Shown here piece by piece: positions 7,641-15,774 of a stretch of 24,982 bases of DNA (positions within the stretch are counted from its first letter, which is position 1; every line of letters begins with the position of its first letter). This DNA is from JBBQFC01 sp038321615 (lineage in GTDB: Bacteria > Bacteroidota > Bacteroidia > Flavobacteriales_D > Cryomorphaceae). The stretch is from positions 1 to 24,982 of the forward strand of contig JBBQFC010000048.1 of the NCBI GenBank assembly GCA_038321615.1, given 5' to 3'. Position numbers and translations under genes: made by a program. The notes below the pieces were generated by a model. The model saw only the letters and a program-made list of their open reading frames with translations, made no database searches and had not been told where the DNA came from.

Positions 7641-8015
7641 ATGAAAATACTGATCGTTGACGATGAAAAAGACGTTGAAATGCTCTTCCGCCAAAAATTT
7701 CGGAAGGAGATAAAAAACAAGGAAATTGAAATGGTTTTCGCCTTTTCGGGCGATGAAGCCTTGGCTCTGCTCGAAGAAGCAGACCCGCCGGAAGTGATGT
7801 ACGTTTTCTCGGACATCAATATGCCGGGGATGACCGGATTGGAGTTGCTCGAAAAAGTGAAAGCCCGCTTCCCAATGATCAACGTTAGCATGATTTCTGC
7901 TTACGGCGACAGCGATAATTACAACAGAGCCATCAGCTCTGGAGCCAAGGAATTTTTTACGAAGCCCATTGATTTTGAGTCATTGAAAAAGGAAATTTCG
8001 GAGATTAAAGGTTAA
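7641..8015 (+). CDS. Single-domain response regulator
   Basis: A 124-residue stand-alone receiver. The acidic pair is D7-D8, the phosphoacceptor is D58 (FSDINMPG), the switch Ser is about S86 (MISAYGD), and K108 is in FFTKP. There is no output domain. It starts two bases after the kinase stop and 12 bases before the next gene, so it is co-transcribed. It may act as a phosphate shuttle or sink, or work through protein contacts. Its close likeness to the receiver of the next gene (the SDINMP, ISAYGD/VSAYGD and TKPIDF motifs) suggests duplication within the operon. Confidence 0.92.
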   Translation: MKILIVDDEKDVEMLFRQKFRKEIKNKEIEMVFAFSGDEALALLEEADPPEVMYVFSDINMPGMTGLELLEKVKARFPMINVSMISAYGDSDNYNRAISSGAKEFFTKPIDFESLKKEISEIKG

Positions 8016-8027
8016 ATTGCCAACATT

Positions 8028-9068
8028 ATGACCAAGATACTCGTCGTGGACGATGAAGAAGATTTGAAAGTACTCATCAAGCAGCGCTTCCGCCAAAAAA
8101 TACGCACGAATGAATATGATTTCATCTTTGCGGAAAATGGCCGTCACGCACTTGAACGATTATTGGAGCACACCGATGTTGAGCTAGTACTGAGCGATAT
8201 CAATATGCCCGAGATGGACGGACTCACCCTGCTTACGAAACTCAATGAGCAAAACTCCTTACTCAAATCGGTGATCGTTTCTGCCTACGGCGACATGGAA
8301 AACATCCGCACGGCCATGAATCGCGGTGCCTTTGACTTCATCACCAAACCCATAGATTTTAAGGACTTAGAGATTACAATCGACAAAACCATTGCCCATG
8401 TGGCTGGGATGAAGAAAACCTTACAAGCAATCAAGGAGAACAATATTCTGCGGATGTACGTGGACGAAACCGTTCTCAACTTTATGGGCAGCCGCGAAGG
8501 CAGCGAAGCCATGTTTGAGAACGAGATTATCGAAGGCACTGTCGCCTTTATCGATATCTGTGGTTTTACGGCCATCAGCGAGCGCGAACCGGCCAATACC
8601 GTTGTAGCTATGCTCAACGCCTTTTTTGATATTATCGTTAAAGAAATTATCCAGCAAGAAGGTGTTGTCGATAAATTCATGGGCGATGCGGTAATGGCTT
8701 CCTTCAAGGGGGAGTTCCACCTCGACCGTGCGATGGATGCCAGCATAGCCATACGCGATGCGATAGCCAGAGCCAAAATCGGGATCGGCACAGGCGATTA
8801 TAAACCCGAAGTTTCCATTGGCATTAATAGCGGCGAAATGGTCTGGGGCAATATCGGGTCATCTACCTTGCGAAGACTCGACTATACCGTAATTGGCGAT
8901 GCCGTAAATGTGGCAGCGCGATTACAAGCAGCGGCCACTAATTGCCAAATCCTGATTACTGAGCGCAATTACGAAAAGGTGAAAGAGAGTTTCGAATGCC
9001 GCCGCATAGGGGATATCACCATGAAAAATAAGTTGGAACCAGTGGCGGTGTACGAGGTGCTAGGCTGA
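8028..9068 (+). CDS. Response regulator fused to class III adenylate cyclase
   Basis: 346 residues. The receiver is 1-125 (acid pair D8-D9, phosphoacceptor D57 in LSDINMPEM, K107). A helical signalling linker covers about 125-165, and a class III nucleotide cyclase domain about 168-346. The catalytic residues look complete: metal-binding D176 (AFIDICGF) and D220 (FMGDAVMASF), substrate-specifying K216 and T287 (DYTVIGD), and transition-state N294 and R298 (NVAARL). The Lys/Thr pair indicates ATP as substrate, so phosphorylation by the upstream kinase probably controls cAMP synthesis. It is the last gene of the operon. No cAMP receptor gene is seen in the window. Confidence 0.92.
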   Translation: MTKILVVDDEEDLKVLIKQRFRQKIRTNEYDFIFAENGRHALERLLEHTDVELVLSDINMPEMDGLTLLTKLNEQNSLLKSVIVSAYGDMENIRTAMNRGAFDFITKPIDFKDLEITIDKTIAHVAGMKKTLQAIKENNILRMYVDETVLNFMGSREGSEAMFENEIIEGTVAFIDICGFTAISEREPANTVVAMLNAFFDIIVKEIIQQEGVVDKFMGDAVMASFKGEFHLDRAMDASIAIRDAIARAKIGIGTGDYKPEVSIGINSGEMVWGNIGSSTLRRLDYTVIGDAVNVAARLQAAATNCQILITERNYEKVKESFECRRIGDITMKNKLEPVAVYEVLG

Positions 9069-9092
9069 AACGCCTTAAAGCAAAGAGAATTT

Positions 9093-9100
9093 TATATTTG
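9093..9100 (+). promoter_or_regulatory. -7 promoter element for yitT-like gene
   Basis: TATATTTG is an exact match to TAnnTTTG, 25 bases before the start codon. The -33 element is not obvious; TTAAAG at 9075 is only a weak candidate. Confidence 0.5.
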
Positions 9101-9124
9101 GACTCATTTCAGTAAAACCGCTGT

Positions 9125-10000
9125 ATGGCGAAAAAACAAAAAATTTATTGGCGCACTATTTTTTCCTGGCGCTCTATGGGCTTCATGCTTACGGGTGTGT
9201 TCTTTGCCGTAGTGGGACTGCAAGGTTTTATGGTTCCCAACAATTTTCTCGATGGCGGCGTAACGGGGATCTCGATTCTTGTTCGCGGTTTTGCTGATAT
9301 CCATATCAGTATTTTACTTATCGCTTTCAATCTTCCGTTTGTTATCATCGGCTTCCGCAAAATTAGCCGCACGTTCGGCATTCAAGCGTTGATGGCCACT
9401 ACCCTACTCTCGGCGGGAATGTATTTTATTCAAATTCCTGCGCTGACCAATGACAAAGTGTTAATCGCGGTATTCGGCGGATTTTTGGTGGGATTGGGAA
9501 TTGGGCTTGTAATACGCGGTGGCGGAGTAATCGATGGGCTCGAAGTGATAGCCCACTACACCGAAAAGCGGGTGGCGTTTAGCTCCAGCGAAATTATCCT
9601 TGTGCTCAATACGTTGATCATTGTCGGTGCAGCTTATCGATTTGGAATAGAAGCGGGCATGTATTCTCTGCTCGTCTATTTCACGGCCATGAAAACAACC
9701 AATTACGTTGTAGATGGCTTTGAAGAATTTACTGCTTTAAATATTATTTCCAGCGATGCCGATTATGTGAAATCGCTTATTGTCAACGATTTTGGAAAAG
9801 CCATTACCGTTTACAAGGGTGAGCGAGGCTACTTACCAGGCAATTTCGATCAGCACAGCGATTGCGACATCATCGTGACCGTTGTAACGCGACTCGAAAT
9901 TTTCCGCATCCGCGAAGCCATCACCGCCCATGACCCCAAGGCCTTTATGTTTGTAAATAGCATTAAGGAAGTGAAAGGTGGCGTGGTGAAGAGAAAGTAG
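9125..10000 (+). CDS. YitT family membrane protein (DUF161 and DUF2179)
   Basis: A 291-residue membrane protein. The N-terminal two thirds have five or six hydrophobic helices with the YitT hallmarks GFMVPNNFLDGGVTGIS and GLVIRGGGVIDGLEVIA. The C-terminal soluble part (about 205-291) is a DUF2179-like alpha/beta domain (ITVYKGERGYLPG then SDCDIIVTVVTRLE and DPKAFMFVNSIKEVKGG). The family is widespread in Firmicutes and Bacteroidota; its transport substrate is not established. It has its own candidate promoter and is probably a single-gene unit. Confidence 0.9.
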   Translation: MAKKQKIYWRTIFSWRSMGFMLTGVFFAVVGLQGFMVPNNFLDGGVTGISILVRGFADIHISILLIAFNLPFVIIGFRKISRTFGIQALMATTLLSAGMYFIQIPALTNDKVLIAVFGGFLVGLGIGLVIRGGGVIDGLEVIAHYTEKRVAFSSSEIILVLNTLIIVGAAYRFGIEAGMYSLLVYFTAMKTTNYVVDGFEEFTALNIISSDADYVKSLIVNDFGKAITVYKGERGYLPGNFDQHSDCDIIVTVVTRLEIFRIREAITAHDPKAFMFVNSIKEVKGGVVKRK

Positions 10001-10094
10001 GGATCTGCAAATTCTTCATGGAATTAGCGCAGCAAACTCACACATCTCGGGCTTTCCTGAATTTAAAACAAGAATCCTGCTGGAACACCAGTTT

Positions 10095-11555
10095 TTACGC
10101 GGTAGGTATCCGCTTTAGCGCTTCCAGCGTAAATTCCCAAAACTTCTGAACGGAAGAAATCTGCACTTTCTCATCGGGCGAATGCGCACCACGGATATTG
10201 GGTCCGAAGGAAATCATTTCGATTTCGGGGTAATTCTGACCGAGAAGTCCACACTCCAAGCCGGCGTGGCAAGCTGCTACGCGGGGCTCTTCTTTGAACA
10301 TTTCGCGGTAAAGATTCGTCATCAAATTCACAATACGCGAAGCGGGAGCGGGTGTCCAACCCGGGTATGATCCGCTCGTCTCAACCTTGCCACTCAGCAC
10401 TTCAAATGCTGCTTCCACCGCCTGTGCCTGATCGATTTTCTCCGTTTCCACAGAGCTCCGCGTAAGACAAAGCACTTCAATCTTGCCGGCTTTAGCTTGC
10501 ACTTTTGCCAGATTATTACTCGTTTGCACCAAGCCGGGAATATCCGGGCTCATACGGTAAATGCCATTCGGGCAGGCGTACAAGGCCGCGAGAAAGTTTA
10601 TTTGTGTGAAGCGATCCATTGCACTCGCGGGCAATTCGGCTGGGGTTGACACCACTTCGAGCTTACTGTCGGTAGTATGATGCTCTTGTTTTAATTGCGC
10701 ATTGATGCTTTTTACGTGATCGAGAAATCCTGCTTTATTCCCGACAGGAATTGCCACTACCGCTGTCGCTTCTCTGGGAATGGCATTGCGTAAACTCCCC
10801 CCTTCGAAAGAGACGAGACACATTCCAAATTGCTCGCCTGTCTTCCAAAGTATGCGTGTGAGTAGCTTGTTGGCATTCCCAAGCCCTTTGTGGATATCCA
10901 TACCGCTGTGGCCACCATTCAATCCTTTTACTTCTATCTGGTAGGCTTCCATGCCTTGCGGCAGTGACTCTTCGGGGTACGAGCCGCGAAAACTGAGATC
11001 AATGCCACCGGCGCAGCCAATGCTCAGCTCATCATCGTCTTCGGTATCAAGATTGAGCAAATATTTTCCGGTGAGCTCTCCCGATTTCAACTCCATGGCA
11101 CCTGTCATTCCGGTTTCTTCGTCGATGGTGAAAAGTGCTTCCAAAGGTGGGTGTGCAATATCTCGCGATGCCAGAAGTGCCATGATGGTGGCTACGCCAA
11201 TACCGTTATCGGCACCCAGGGTGGTTCCGTCAGCCTTTACCCAGTCGCCATCCACGTACATCTTGATTCCTTCCTTGTTAAAGTCGAAGGTTGTAGCCGC
11301 ATTCTTTTGGTGAACCATGTCAAGATGACTTTGCAAAACAACTTTGGCTTTGGCTTCCATTCCAAGTGATGCCGGTTTGGTGATGATTACGTTTCCGATT
11401 GCATCTTCGCGTGTTGGGAGGCCGAGACCTTTTCCAAAGTCACGCATAAAGGCACGCACACCTTCTTCCTTCTTGCTGGGACGGGGTACAGCGTTTAAGT
11501 CGGCGAAATGATTCCAAAGGGCTTTAGGCTCCAGGTTTCTAATATCTTGGCTCAT
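10095..11555 (-). CDS. pepD: Cytosolic nonspecific dipeptidase (aminoacyl-histidine dipeptidase, M20)
   Basis: A 486-residue zinc peptidase of family M20C, the usual length for PepD, which cleaves Xaa-His and many other dipeptides in the cytoplasm. The metal and catalytic residues are recognisable: H77 and D79 (QSHLDMVHQK), D116 (LGADNGIGVA), E146-E147 (FTIDEETGMTGAM), D170 (LNLDTEDDDE) and H458 (GAHSPDEKV). The dimerisation (lid) domain lies in the middle, starting around the GGHSGMDIHKGLGNANKLL motif. The gene has no signal peptide. It is divergent from the channel gene at 11785. Confidence 0.95.
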   Translation of the reverse strand: MSQDIRNLEPKALWNHFADLNAVPRPSKKEEGVRAFMRDFGKGLGLPTREDAIGNVIITKPASLGMEAKAKVVLQSHLDMVHQKNAATTFDFNKEGIKMYVDGDWVKADGTTLGADNGIGVATIMALLASRDIAHPPLEALFTIDEETGMTGAMELKSGELTGKYLLNLDTEDDDELSIGCAGGIDLSFRGSYPEESLPQGMEAYQIEVKGLNGGHSGMDIHKGLGNANKLLTRILWKTGEQFGMCLVSFEGGSLRNAIPREATAVVAIPVGNKAGFLDHVKSINAQLKQEHHTTDSKLEVVSTPAELPASAMDRFTQINFLAALYACPNGIYRMSPDIPGLVQTSNNLAKVQAKAGKIEVLCLTRSSVETEKIDQAQAVEAAFEVLSGKVETSGSYPGWTPAPASRIVNLMTNLYREMFKEEPRVAACHAGLECGLLGQNYPEIEMISFGPNIRGAHSPDEKVQISSVQKFWEFTLEALKRIPTA

Positions 11556-11575
11556 TATTCTCTATTTAAGAATCG

Positions 11576-11605
11576 CTAAGGTAAGAAGATGAAAGGTTTT
11601 CCAAG
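11576..11605 (-). promoter_or_regulatory. Candidate promoter of pepD
   Basis: Read on the minus strand: CTTG (11605-11602), an 18-base spacer, then TACCTTAG (11583-11576). This is close to the Bacteroidota pattern TTTG / TAnnTTTG. The start codon is 21 bases further on. Confidence 0.4.
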
Positions 11606-11784
11606 GGGCTCATATATCTGGGAAGAAAGCGATTTTCAGGCTTTTTTCAACCCTTTGAGACATTCTAAATGATTTTTTGCTGCAAGACAACGTAGATACT
11701 AGAATTATCAAAGCCGCGATCGCTATTTAAATTCCAAAAACTTTCCTATGTTACACCATTCATTCCAGTATATATCACGCCACT

Positions 11785-12678
11785 TTGATACGTCAACTAT
11801 TCAATAAGAAAAACCGCATTTCCCCAAGGGGTTTCCGATACCGGGGATTGGCTACCAGTCGCCTCGAAAATTTGACTGATGCGGTTTTTGCTTTTGCAAT
11901 TACCCTTTTGGTTATATCCTCCGAAGTACCGCGCACCTATGTAGAACTTCAAGCCTCTATGTATGGCTTCATCGGCTTCATTTTTTGCATTATGCTATTA
12001 CTTGGTATTTGGAATAATCACAGTAATTTTTTCAAGCACTACGGCATGCAGGATACCGCCACGAAATATCTCAATTTCTTGTTTCTATTTCTTTTACTTT
12101 TTTATATATATCCGCTCAAGTATCTTTTCTCGTATTTAGGCACGGCCATTTATATTCAGATCAAATTGGCTCTTGGCGATCAATCTGAAGCACTAATTTT
12201 GAGTGCCAAAAAACTCAATGAAGCCAGTTTGGATAACTCACAATGGGCTGATATCATGATTCGATTTGGCCTCGGTCTTTTTTTCATTTATTTTATTTTG
12301 ATGTTATTTCATGTCAATGCCCTGAAAAAGAGAAAGATTTTAAGTCTGAATGAGCTTGAAATCTTTGACACAAAATCCTTTATTCAAGCCTACGGAATTT
12401 TGGTCGGAGTTACCGTAGTATCCATGCTGATTGTTCTCATTTTTGGCGGAGAATTGGCAGCCTTGGCAGGCGCCACATATGCGACTATCCCTTTCCTACT
12501 GGGCTTCCAAAGACGCTATCGCAATAGAAACTATAACTTAATTAAAAACCACGAAGTGCCAGAAAAATTCGATGCGGAAGTGGCCATCGCTGAAGGCTTC
12601 GAACACTATATCAAAGAGGCCGAACTGGAGAAACGTAAAACCGATTATAAAGCGCCTGACCCTGCTGCTCCGGACTAG
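11785..12678 (+). CDS. TMEM175-like (DUF1211) channel protein
   Basis: A 297-residue membrane protein. The first helix carries the family signature RLENLTDAVFAFAITLLVI, matching the R-x(4)-(S/T)-DAVFA-x-AITLL pattern of TMEM175/DUF1211 potassium channels. About six hydrophobic segments follow, and a charged cytoplasmic tail ends DPAAPD. No in-frame ATG precedes the signature. The frame opens after a stop at 11728-11730, and the only reasonable initiator is TTG 11785. The gene ends four bases inside the convergent rluF gene. Bacterial members are thought to be K+-conducting; ion selectivity here is inference. Confidence 0.75.
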   Translation: MIRQLFNKKNRISPRGFRYRGLATSRLENLTDAVFAFAITLLVISSEVPRTYVELQASMYGFIGFIFCIMLLLGIWNNHSNFFKHYGMQDTATKYLNFLFLFLLLFYIYPLKYLFSYLGTAIYIQIKLALGDQSEALILSAKKLNEASLDNSQWADIMIRFGLGLFFIYFILMLFHVNALKKRKILSLNELEIFDTKSFIQAYGILVGVTVVSMLIVLIFGGELAALAGATYATIPFLLGFQRRYRNRNYNLIKNHEVPEKFDAEVAIAEGFEHYIKEAELEKRKTDYKAPDPAAPD

Positions 12679-13424
12679 TCGTCCATTTCCGATTCATCAC
12701 CTTCGAAAATTTTGGAAGAAGATTCCAATAGCCGATTCAGCCCGTCGAGTTCTTTTTTTGATAAATCGCGCCATTTGCCAACAGGCACATCGAGTTTCAC
12801 ATTCATAATGCGGGTTCTTTTGAGTTCTACCACCCGAAAGTCGAGGGCCTCGCACATACGCCGTATCTGTCGATTCAGACCCTGAGTGAGTACAATTCGA
12901 AATTGAAAATCGTGGACACGACTCACCTCGCATTTGCGTGTTACGGTATCGAGAATAGCTACGCCCTGACCCATTTGTTTCAGAAATTCATCAGTGATTG
13001 GCTTGTTGACACGCACGAAATATTCCTTCTCGTGGTTGTTTCGGGCTCGGAGTATTTTGTTGACGATATCGCCGTCGTTGGTAAGAAAAATGAGCCCTTC
13101 GCTGGCTTTGTCCAAGCGACCGATCGGGAAAATACGGCTTGGATAATTGATGTAATCGATGATATTATCTTTCTCAACTCTTCGATCGGTGGTGCACACA
13201 ATACCGACAGGCTTATGAAAGGCCAGATAAACAGGAGCATCAACGTTTTCCGTAATGAGTTTACCGTCCACATGCACTTCATCTCCAGCCGCAACCTTCG
13301 TTCCCATTTCTGGAACCTTTCCGTTTATAGTCACCCGCCCATCTTCGATCAGCTTATCGGCGGCGCGGCGGGAGCAATAACCGGCTTCGCTGAGAAATTT
13401 ATTTATTCGGGTGGTTTCAGACAT
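12675..13424 (-). CDS. rluF: 23S rRNA pseudouridine synthase, RluF type
   Basis: A 249-residue enzyme with an N-terminal S4 RNA-binding domain (about 5-55, RINKFLSEAGYCSRRAADK) and the RsuA/RluB/E/F catalytic domain. The catalytic Asp is D105 in GRLDKASEGLIFLTNDGD. The stretches VNKILRARNNHEKEY, GLNRQIRRMCEAL and LKRTRIMNVKL agree with RluF, which in E. coli modifies U2604 of 23S rRNA, rather than RluB. It is shorter than E. coli RluF because it lacks the long basic tail and ends with an acidic tail instead. It overlaps the channel gene tail to tail by four bases. Confidence 0.88.
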   Translation of the reverse strand: MSETTRINKFLSEAGYCSRRAADKLIEDGRVTINGKVPEMGTKVAAGDEVHVDGKLITENVDAPVYLAFHKPVGIVCTTDRRVEKDNIIDYINYPSRIFPIGRLDKASEGLIFLTNDGDIVNKILRARNNHEKEYFVRVNKPITDEFLKQMGQGVAILDTVTRKCEVSRVHDFQFRIVLTQGLNRQIRRMCEALDFRVVELKRTRIMNVKLDVPVGKWRDLSKKELDGLNRLLESSSKIFEGDESEMDD

Positions 13425-13451
13425 GAAATGATTGGTTTAGCTTAAAGCAAA

Positions 13452-13459
13452 CAAAGATA
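13452..13459 (-). promoter_or_regulatory. -7 promoter element of rluF
   Basis: On the minus strand this reads TATCTTTG, an exact TAnnTTTG match, 27 bases upstream of the rluF ATG. No TTTG is present at the usual -33 distance. Confidence 0.5.
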
Positions 13460-13738
13460 CGAGGGCTTTTGGAATGCACGACGGAGGGTCAATCACGGCA
13501 AAGTTTAAATCAGTAATACCGATTCTCCTGTAAACTGGCTCGCTAAATTAGCTGCTTACGAGTGTGGAAATAATTCCGTAATGCGTTTCGCTACAGCGAC
13601 AGTTTTCTACGCGTTTGCGCATGATGACGATTTTGCAATCGTTCCGTGTTGAGCAATAAAGCTTAATCAACTATTACTATCACTGTCAAGCGCGTTTTTC
13701 TGGTGCGACTTATGGATGTAATACCGCAAACAAGAATT

Positions 13739-14239
13739 ATGAGCGTAAAGAACGAATACAATAAAGAAGCAAAAGCTAAAATCAAAGAGCTAGCAGAAGG
13801 AATAGATTTCAATATGTTTTTCAGTAAACTGGACGAAATACCTATTCATGCCATACCTATGAGCACGAAGAAAGTGGATGAGCTCGGGGACATTTGGTTT
13901 CTGAGCAGCATCAAGCACGACCACGTGCAAAACATTCTGGCTTCATCGGAAGTGCAACTCGCTTACGGAAAACCAAATTCGATGGAATTTTTAAGTCTTT
14001 TTGGCCATGCCCGCATAGTTGAAGATCGAAGAATTTTTGAGGACCTGTATCAATCTACCGATGATTCATGGTTCGACGGGGTAAACGATCCAAACCTTAG
14101 AGCAATAGCCGTAACACCGATGGAAGCTCAATATTGGGAGCCAAAGAGCAACAAAGCAGTGTCGCTATTCAAAATGGCGTACGGAGCCTTGACTGGTTCA
14201 AAAGTCGATGTCAGTAGAGAAGGCGAACTTCGACCCTAA
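13739..14239 (+). CDS. General stress protein 26-like, pyridoxamine phosphate oxidase fold
   Basis: 166 residues from ATG 13739. An in-frame ATG at 13712 and GTG at 13703 would add 9 to 12 residues without clear content, so I prefer 13739. The pattern (IPIHAIPMSTKKVDELGDIWFLSS, then VQNILASSEVQLAYGKP, LSLFGHARIVEDRRIFEDLY and ITPMEAQYWEPK-like) is that of the GSP26/pyridoxamine 5'-phosphate oxidase-like split barrel that binds FMN or F420-type cofactors. A general oxidative or general stress role is family knowledge; no substrate can be assigned. A strong intrinsic terminator follows directly, so it is transcribed alone. Confidence 0.82.
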   Translation: MSVKNEYNKEAKAKIKELAEGIDFNMFFSKLDEIPIHAIPMSTKKVDELGDIWFLSSIKHDHVQNILASSEVQLAYGKPNSMEFLSLFGHARIVEDRRIFEDLYQSTDDSWFDGVNDPNLRAIAVTPMEAQYWEPKSNKAVSLFKMAYGALTGSKVDVSREGELRP

Positions 14240-14264
14240 TCTGCCGATACATCTTAATACCATG

Positions 14265-14293
14265 GCCGAAACAGAATGTGTTTCGGCTTTTTT
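14265..14293 (+). terminator. Intrinsic terminator after the GSP26-like gene
   Basis: A perfect 8-bp stem, GCCGAAAC (14265-14272) with GTTTCGGC (14280-14287), has a 7-base loop and is followed by six T. It lies 25 bases after the stop codon. Confidence 0.9.
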
Positions 14294-14321
14294 GTTGCAT
14301 TATTGCGCCAATAATTTCGCC

Positions 14322-15584
14322 ATGCAAAATTTGCGCTTTCTTTTAATTGCTGTGCTCGCTCTTGCGATGGTAGTATGCTCTGTTCGTCTCTTTCAGGTCG
14401 AAACAGAGCGGCGTAAACTCAATGAAGATTTAATAGAAATATCAAAAATAAAATATGGGCTCTTCAACGCCGATGAATGGAAGCGCATTGCATCGGAAGT
14501 GATTGCCAAGAAAATTGACGAATTCGAATTGGGAAAGGGAAACCGACAAACCTGGGAAATTAAAATATCGAATTTCCTTTACAAACTCATATCCGACCTG
14601 GAAGATCGTTTCACAACGGACAACAACGCTACCTTTCTAGGAAAGATCAAAAATTTGGGTTCAGACTTTTTCGGTGTATTCGGAAAGATGAAAAAGGACG
14701 TCCCCCAATTCACCCAAGAAATTCTAAACTTTCTAGAGAATCCGGCAAACCGTAAGGAGCTAAAAAAATTTCTGAACGAGAAGGTAAACCAATATGCCGA
14801 CAGCACCTTTACCGAGACCAATTATATAGCCTATGACGCCATTTTAGAGCAAGGCAATTACGCCGATGGAGCGCAAGCTAAAGCAGGTTTGCAAGCAGAT
14901 TTGGAAACCCTGTCTGCAGTGAAACGAAAATGGGAACTGGGAATGTATGCCTGCTTACTCTCCCTGCTTTTAATAGCCGTTGTTAGTTCTGCACTTCGTA
15001 GCAGCGAATTGCTCGTTCTCTCATCAGCTTCGCTTTTACCGCTCGCCGGTGGGCTTGTATTTCCAATGTTAGAAATCGATGCCCGCATTGAACGGCTGGC
15101 CTTCACGCTTCTCGGCGAACCAATTGTGTTTACCGATCAGGTGCTTTATTTCAAAAGTAAGAGTATTCTGGAAGTGGTGTCGCTTATGCTGAGCCAAGGG
15201 AAACTCGATTTGATGGCAGTGGGCATATTGGTGCTGCTGTTCAGCGTTATATTCCCGGTTTCCAAAATTATTGCGTCCATTTCTCTGCTCAGTTATCCGA
15301 GTTGGGGGCGCTACGCCGTTGTGCGTTTCATGGTTTTTAAAACAGGTAAATGGTCGATGGCCGACGTAATGGTAGTGGCAATATTTATGGCTCATATTGG
15401 TTTTGCAGGCATTCTTTCCGAGCAATTAGCCCAATTGGAGCGCATCAGTCTCGATCTGGACGTACTCACCACCAACCGCTCCAACCTGCAGACCGGCTTC
15501 TTTCTTTTTGCGGGCTTCGTGATTTTTAGTTTGGCAATTTCGCATCAGATTGGAAAAATGAATCTCATTAATAAACCTTTGTAA
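14322..15584 (+). CDS. PqiA-like integral membrane protein
   Basis: I choose ATG 14322 (420 residues). Frames that start earlier would run through the terminator hairpin, while 14322 begins a hydrophobic signal/anchor (MQNLRFLLIAVLALAMVVC). Residues about 30-200 form a long, soluble, mostly helical extracytoplasmic region of unknown fold. Four to six membrane helices follow. The last part (VGILVLLFSVIFPVSKIIA, KWSMADVMVVAIFMAHIGF, TGFFLFAGFVIFSLAISHQI) matches the C-terminal half of PqiA (paraquat-inducible protein A), including the conserved K-W-S-M-x-D-V. Full PqiA has two such halves, whereas here one half is joined to a novel sensor-like N-terminus. PqiA proteins assist MCE-type lipid transport, but no MCE gene is adjacent. 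Confidence 0.75.
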   Translation: MQNLRFLLIAVLALAMVVCSVRLFQVETERRKLNEDLIEISKIKYGLFNADEWKRIASEVIAKKIDEFELGKGNRQTWEIKISNFLYKLISDLEDRFTTDNNATFLGKIKNLGSDFFGVFGKMKKDVPQFTQEILNFLENPANRKELKKFLNEKVNQYADSTFTETNYIAYDAILEQGNYADGAQAKAGLQADLETLSAVKRKWELGMYACLLSLLLIAVVSSALRSSELLVLSSASLLPLAGGLVFPMLEIDARIERLAFTLLGEPIVFTDQVLYFKSKSILEVVSLMLSQGKLDLMAVGILVLLFSVIFPVSKIIASISLLSYPSWGRYAVVRFMVFKTGKWSMADVMVVAIFMAHIGFAGILSEQLAQLERISLDLDVLTTNRSNLQTGFFLFAGFVIFSLAISHQIGKMNLINKPL

Positions 15585-15627
15585 TTCAATTGAATATAAT
15601 TTATTTCTAATTTATTTCTATTGATCT

Positions 15628-15660
15628 CTTGCCATTATCATTTCTTTGACGTTACCTTTG
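15628..15660 (+). promoter_or_regulatory. Promoter of the met operon
   Basis: CTTG (15628-15631), a 21-base spacer, then TACCTTTG (15653-15660), an exact TAnnTTTG. Transcription would start near 15667, leaving a leader of about 235 bases before metY, which contains the Cys/Met frame. Confidence 0.6.
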
Positions 15661-15678
15661 CATCCATCAGCTCACTCT

Positions 15679-15774
15679 GTGAACGCCACGATCTCAAATA
15701 GCTCTTTTAGCCCCGCCTGCGGTAACATGTGCACCATGTGTACAATGTGTTGTACCTGCATGTGTATGTGCTAA
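15679..15774 (+). CDS. Cys/Met/Thr-rich leader peptide of the met operon
   Basis: A short frame ends TAA at 15772-15774. From ATG 15727 its 15 codons read MCTMCTMCCTCMCMC: seven Cys, five Met, three Thr and nothing else. An in-frame GTG at 15679, about 12 bases after the predicted transcript start, would give 31 residues with an ordinary N-terminal half (VNATISNSSFSPACGN); I cannot decide between the two starts. The position, between a promoter and metY-metX-hom, and the composition (the two sulfur amino acids plus threonine, the other product of homoserine) are what is expected of an attenuator peptide that senses charged tRNA-Cys, tRNA-Met or tRNA-Thr. The gene is too short for usual annotation. 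Its role is inferred. Confidence 0.75.
   Translation: MNATISNSSFSPACGNMCTMCTMCCTCMCMC

Noticed and set aside
14208..14321. Earlier start for the PqiA-like gene at 14208
   Set aside because: It would overlap the end of the previous gene and translate through the terminator hairpin; ATG 14322 begins a clean signal anchor.
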